From Candidatus Mediterraneibacter excrementigallinarum (GTDB lineage Bacteria > Bacillota > Clostridia > Lachnospirales > Lachnospiraceae), in contig DWVT01000011.1 in the NCBI GenBank assembly GCA_019120075.1, positions 1-33,958 of the forward strand: 33,958 nt of DNA, given 5' to 3'. Below are positions 31,069 to 33,958 of this stretch, piece after piece. Position 1 is the first letter of the stretch, and each line of letters begins with the position of its first letter. The position numbers and the translations under genes were made by a program. A model generated the notes under the pieces. It ran no database searches and was not told where the DNA came from. It saw only the letters and a list, made by a program, of their open reading frames with translations.

Positions 31069-32067
31069 ATGAGTGGATTTTACCGAACATTAAGAAAAAC
31101 ATTGGAGAAAGAACAGGGAGATGTCTATACCGAGACGATCCTCCGGGGAGAACATGCCGGGGAGAAACGGATCCTTACGGGGAACGATTCCGGGGCAGAT
31201 CTGGATCCGGTGGGAGATTCCGGGAAGGACATCTTCCGGGAACGGATCAGCAGACCATCGAAACTGATCATCTGCGGCGCCGGGCATGTATCTATACCGA
31301 TCATAAAGATGGGGAAAATGCTGGGATTTGCGGTGACGGTCCTGGAAGACCGCCCGAAGTTCGCGGATAACGCCAGAACAGCGGGGGCGGACCGGGTGAT
31401 CTGCGAGCCCTTTGAGGACGCCCTTGAGAAGATCCCGGGAGATTCGGATTCCTGGTTTGTCATCGTGACCAGAGGACACCGGTATGACAGGATCTGCCTG
31501 GAACAGATCCTTCATAAGACCAGTGCCTATGTGGGGATGATGGGCAGCAGGCGGAGAGTAGCGATCGTAAAAGAGCAGCTGGAAGAGAGCGGGATTGCAA
31601 AGGAGACTCTGGACGAAGTTCATACACCCATCGGTCTTAAGATCGGTGCGGAGACGCCGGAGGAGATCGCGGTGTCTGTCATGGCGGAGATCATACAGGT
31701 GAAGAACAGCCGCCAGAAAGGAGGCGGATACTCCGGGGAGATGCTGGAGGCGCTGGCATCAGAAGAGGAACAGCAGAAAGTGCTGGCGACGATCATCTCA
31801 CGGAAAGGATCCGCGCCCAGGAGCGTGGGGACGAAGATGCTCGTATTTGAGGATGGGACCACTGTGGACACCATCGGCGGAGGTTGCGTGGAGAGCGAGA
31901 TCATCCGAAAAGCGCTCCTGATGATGCGCTCCGGGAAGCCCGCCTTCCAGATATGCCGGGTGGATATGTCCGCGGACGCGGCAGAGGACGAAGGAATGGT
32001 CTGCGGCGGCGTGGTGGAAGTGATGATGGAACTGGTCTGGAGAGCAGAAAAAGAGAGCAGGAGATGA
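31069..32067 (+). CDS. XdhC/CoxI family molybdoenzyme maturation protein
   Basis: A 332-aa protein with the two XdhC domains in the order Rossmann domain first, CoxI-like domain second. The Rossmann part shows LIICGAGHVSIPI (66-78), VTVLEDRPKFA, WFVIVTRGHRYD and VGMMGSRRRV. The C-terminal part has ATIISRKGSAPRSVGTKMLV, GGGCVESEIIRKAL and DEGMVCGGVVEVMME, which carry the family's conserved Cys residues. XdhC binds molybdenum cofactor and inserts the sulfurated form into xanthine dehydrogenase-type enzymes. No hydroxylase gene is in the window. A guanine deaminase follows 7 bases later, so purine breakdown is the likely setting. An AAGGAGA site precedes the ATG. Confidence 0.88.
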   Translation: MSGFYRTLRKTLEKEQGDVYTETILRGEHAGEKRILTGNDSGADLDPVGDSGKDIFRERISRPSKLIICGAGHVSIPIIKMGKMLGFAVTVLEDRPKFADNARTAGADRVICEPFEDALEKIPGDSDSWFVIVTRGHRYDRICLEQILHKTSAYVGMMGSRRRVAIVKEQLEESGIAKETLDEVHTPIGLKIGAETPEEIAVSVMAEIIQVKNSRQKGGGYSGEMLEALASEEEQQKVLATIISRKGSAPRSVGTKMLVFEDGTTVDTIGGGCVESEIIRKALLMMRSGKPAFQICRVDMSADAAEDEGMVCGGVVEVMMELVWRAEKESRR

Positions 32068-32074
32068 CGGAACA

Positions 32075-33361
32075 TTGTGGAAGAAAAGAGAGGTAAGGAT
32101 CTTAAAAGGAAATATCATCAGCAGCAGGAGCAGGACAGAACTGGAAATTTGTGAGAACAGTTACCTGGTGTGTGTGGACGGAAAAGCAGAGGGGATTTAC
32201 CGGACCCTGCCCTTCCGGCTGGGCGGCTATCCCATCCGTGACTTCGGGGACTGCCTGATCATACCCGGGCTTGTGGACCTCCATACTCATGCACCTCAGT
32301 ATTCCTTCCGGGGAACGGTCATGGATCTGGAACTGCTGGACTGGCTGGAGGTCCATACTTTTCCGGAGGAGATAAAGTACGGGGATATGGAGTATGCCGG
32401 AAAGGCATATGAGATCTTTGCGGAGAGGATGCAAAAAAGCCCGGTTACGAGAGCATGTATTTTTTCAACAATCCACAGACCGGCAACAATGATGCTGATG
32501 GATCTGATGGAAAAAAGCGGGCTGGTCACCATGGTCGGGAAAGTCAATATGGACCGGAACGCGCCGGAGAGCCTGTGCGAGGGAACGGAAGATTCTCTGG
32601 CGGAGACGGAAGCCTGGCTCAAAGAAGCCGCCGGGAGGCGCTATGTGAACACAACCCCGATCCTTACGCCGCGGTTTGTGCCGTCCTGTACGGACCGGCT
32701 GATGGAAGGGCTGGGAGAACTTCAGAAGAAATATTCTCTGCCGGTGCAGTCTCATCTTTCGGAAAATCCGGAGGAGACCGCATGGGTAAAGGAACTGTGT
32801 CCCTGGTCGGAGTTTTACGGGGATGCTTATGATCATTTCGGGCTGTTCGGCAGAGAATGCCCTACAATCATGGCACACTGTGTTTACAGCGGAGAAGAGG
32901 AAATCCGTCGGATGAAAGAGAACGGAGTCTTTATCGCACACTGTCCGGAATCCAATATGAATGTGTCATCAGGGATCGCTCCGGTAAAGCAGTATCTGGA
33001 CGAAGGGCTTCATGTCGGATTGGGAAGCGATGTGGCGGCAGGCAGTACGGAGAATCTGTTCGCGGCTATGGCTCACGCTGTCAGGGCGTCGAAGATCCGC
33101 TGGAGGATCCAGGATGACAGACGGAAACCGCTGACGATGGAAGAAGTGTTTTATATGGCGACCCGGGGCGGAGGCGCTTTCTTTGGAAAAGTGGGAAGCT
33201 TTGAACCCGGTTATGAGTTCGACGCGGTGGTTCTGGACGACAGCCGTCTGTCCGGTCCCCGTGAAATGAATGCCAGAGACAGACTGGAGCGTGTGATCTA
33301 CCTGGGAGATGAGAGGGAAGTCAGGGCAAAGTATGTCAGGGGAAAAGAATTGTTTTTTTAG
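32075..33361 (+). CDS. guaD: Guanine deaminase-type amidohydrolase
   Basis: A 428-aa zinc amidohydrolase expected to convert guanine to xanthine, which a xanthine dehydrogenase would then use. Motifs in order: PGLVDLHTHAPQYSFRG (metal His70 and His72, with the guanine deaminase-like APQY), VQSHLSENPEE (His), MAHCVYSGEEE (His), AHCPESNMNVSSG, and GLGSDVAAGSTEN (Asp). The start is the TTG at 32075, behind AGGAGATGACGG; no ATG or GTG in this frame precedes the conserved part, and the spacing of about 12 bases makes this start tentative. It is co-transcribed with the XdhC-like gene. A related aminohydrolase such as a hydroxypyrimidine deaminase is possible, but the APQY and SEN segments favour guanine deaminase. 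Confidence 0.85.
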   Translation: MWKKREVRILKGNIISSRSRTELEICENSYLVCVDGKAEGIYRTLPFRLGGYPIRDFGDCLIIPGLVDLHTHAPQYSFRGTVMDLELLDWLEVHTFPEEIKYGDMEYAGKAYEIFAERMQKSPVTRACIFSTIHRPATMMLMDLMEKSGLVTMVGKVNMDRNAPESLCEGTEDSLAETEAWLKEAAGRRYVNTTPILTPRFVPSCTDRLMEGLGELQKKYSLPVQSHLSENPEETAWVKELCPWSEFYGDAYDHFGLFGRECPTIMAHCVYSGEEEIRRMKENGVFIAHCPESNMNVSSGIAPVKQYLDEGLHVGLGSDVAAGSTENLFAAMAHAVRASKIRWRIQDDRRKPLTMEEVFYMATRGGGAFFGKVGSFEPGYEFDAVVLDDSRLSGPREMNARDRLERVIYLGDEREVRAKYVRGKELFF

Positions 33362-33391
33362 AGATACAATATATAGACCTAAATGCTGAGG

Positions 33392-33413
33392 TTTGTACAA
33401 AATCAAGTACAAA
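33392..33413. promoter_or_regulatory. TTTGTAC/GTACAAA inverted repeat before the pflB promoter region
   Basis: TTTGTAC (33392-33398) and GTACAAA (33407-33413) form a perfect inverted repeat with an 8-base centre, placed exactly between a candidate -35 (TTGTAC, 33393-33398) and -10 (TATAAT, 33417-33422). This position is typical of a repressor operator. The same core TTTGTACAAA is the centre of the palindrome at 5-44. Confidence 0.55.
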
Positions 33414-33422
33414 TGATATAAT
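33393..33422 (+). promoter_or_regulatory. Candidate distal promoter of pyruvate formate-lyase
   Basis: TTGTAC and a perfect TATAAT are 18 bases apart. Transcription would start near 33429, giving a 5' leader of about 160 bases. Confidence 0.55.
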
Positions 33423-33445
33423 GATAACTATTATCGAAATTGCTC

Positions 33446-33474
33446 TTGCGTTTTGGAAAAGTCAATGATATACT
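33446..33474 (+). promoter_or_regulatory. Candidate proximal promoter of pyruvate formate-lyase
   Basis: TTGCGT (33446-33451) and TATACT (33469-33474) are 17 bases apart. The leader from here to the gene includes a GCGGG/CCCGC hairpin (33489-33533) followed by TTTT, which could be a weak attenuator. Confidence 0.5.
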
Positions 33475-33589
33475 AGCGCATGTACGAGGCGGGGAACGAG
33501 AGGGACCGGCTTCATGAATTAACGGCGTCCCGCTTTTGCGGTATGCTGAAATGAAACAGATCAAAGATTTCACGAGGAGGTTTTTACGA

Positions 33590-33958
33590 ATGGCAAAAGC
33601 GAATTTTGACCAGTGGGCAGATTTTAAAGGTCATCTCTGGAAAGAGGAAGTGAATGTGCGCGATTTCATCCAGCACAACTATACTCAGTATGATGGAGAT
33701 GAATCCTTCCTGGCAGGCCCTACGGAAGCGACAGATAAACTTTGGGGAGAGCTTTCCAAACTGCAGAAAGAGGAGCGCGCTAAGGGCGGCGTTCTGGACA
33801 TGGAGACAGAGGTTGTTTCCGGTCTGACAGCATACGGCCCGGGATATATCAATGAAGAGATGAAAGATCTGGAGCAGGTAGTGGGTCTCCAGACAGACAA
33901 ACCGCTCAAGAGAGCGTTCATGCCGTACGGCGGGAGCAAGATGGCTGAGCAGGCTTGT
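33590..33958 (+). CDS. pflB: Pyruvate formate-lyase (formate acetyltransferase), 5' part
   Basis: The first 123 codons of a glycyl-radical enzyme that splits pyruvate with CoA into acetyl-CoA and formate; the gene runs off the window. The N-terminus (WADFKGHLWKEEVNVRDFIQ) and the block GGVLDMETEVVSGLTAYGPG, followed by PLKRAFMPYGG, are characteristic of PflB. The catalytic cysteines and the C-terminal radical glycine lie beyond the window. GAGGAGG stands 8 bases before the ATG. Its presence marks an anaerobic, fermentative host. Confidence 0.93.
   Translation, partial: MAKANFDQWADFKGHLWKEEVNVRDFIQHNYTQYDGDESFLAGPTEATDKLWGELSKLQKEERAKGGVLDMETEVVSGLTAYGPGYINEEMKDLEQVVGLQTDKPLKRAFMPYGGSKMAEQAC

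Noticed and set aside
33489-33537. Possible riboswitch in the pflB leader
   Set aside because: Only a 6-bp GCGGG/CCCGC hairpin with four T's is visible and no known aptamer motif, so it is mentioned only as a possible weak attenuator.

Overview
The window looks like a chromosomal segment of a Firmicute of the class Clostridia, most likely a gut Lachnospiraceae. The reasons are strong AGGAGG-type ribosome binding sites, T-box and M-box leaders, anaerobic metabolism genes (pyruvate formate-lyase at the right edge, an XdhC-type molybdoenzyme maturation gene), a BceRS-like two-component ABC operon, and moderately high GC with rare TTG starts. No rRNA, tRNA, phage, IS element or CRISPR array was seen. 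The genus is not claimed.

Layout, left to right. (1) 1-4736, plus strand: a perfect 40-bp palindrome, then a tight gene string thyA - dihydrofolate reductase - zinc/manganese-type ABC transporter (lipoprotein, ATPase, permease) - YhhN-family membrane protein, with overlapping or nearly touching genes. (2) 4994-7896: an intact cytoplasmic apiosidase-like glycoside hydrolase followed by a decayed alpha-L-rhamnosidase gene carrying deletions. (3) 7959-10658: a consensus sigma-A promoter, a long T-box leader (valine-like specifier reading) and acetolactate synthase large and small subunits. (4) 10781-12884: cutC (minus) and nagA (plus), divergently transcribed. (5) 13036-14820, minus: the magnesium transporter mgtE preceded by an M-box Mg2+ riboswitch, its terminator and a sigma-A promoter. 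(6) 15065-16522: a PepD-type dipeptidase. (7) 16590-19263, minus: OPT oligopeptide transporter, an orphan PqqD-like protein and a small membrane-anchored protein. (8) 19491-24168, plus: methyltransferase, Hsp33, glutamine-dependent NAD synthetase and a MoeA-like molybdopterin-binding protein, probably one operon. (9) 24206-24912: an accessory island made of two inverted copies of a structured repeat around a 30-aa holin-like toxin gene and a convergent candidate antitoxin RNA. (10) 24942-30965, minus: response regulator, histidine kinase, ATPase, large FtsX permease and a second ATPase. This looks like an antimicrobial peptide sensing and resistance system, with three 11-bp direct repeats before the permease gene. 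(11) 31069-33361, plus: XdhC-like maturation protein and guanine deaminase (purine catabolism). (12) 33590-end: the start of pyruvate formate-lyase behind two promoter-like sequences and a TTTGTAC/GTACAAA inverted repeat.

The most interesting parts are region 9 (a candidate type I toxin-antitoxin locus whose toxin ribosome binding site is complementary to the shared terminator stem, bracketed by an unclassified structured repeat) and the candidate response-regulator operator in region 10. Functional calls rest on recognised motifs read by eye; no database search or folding program was run.
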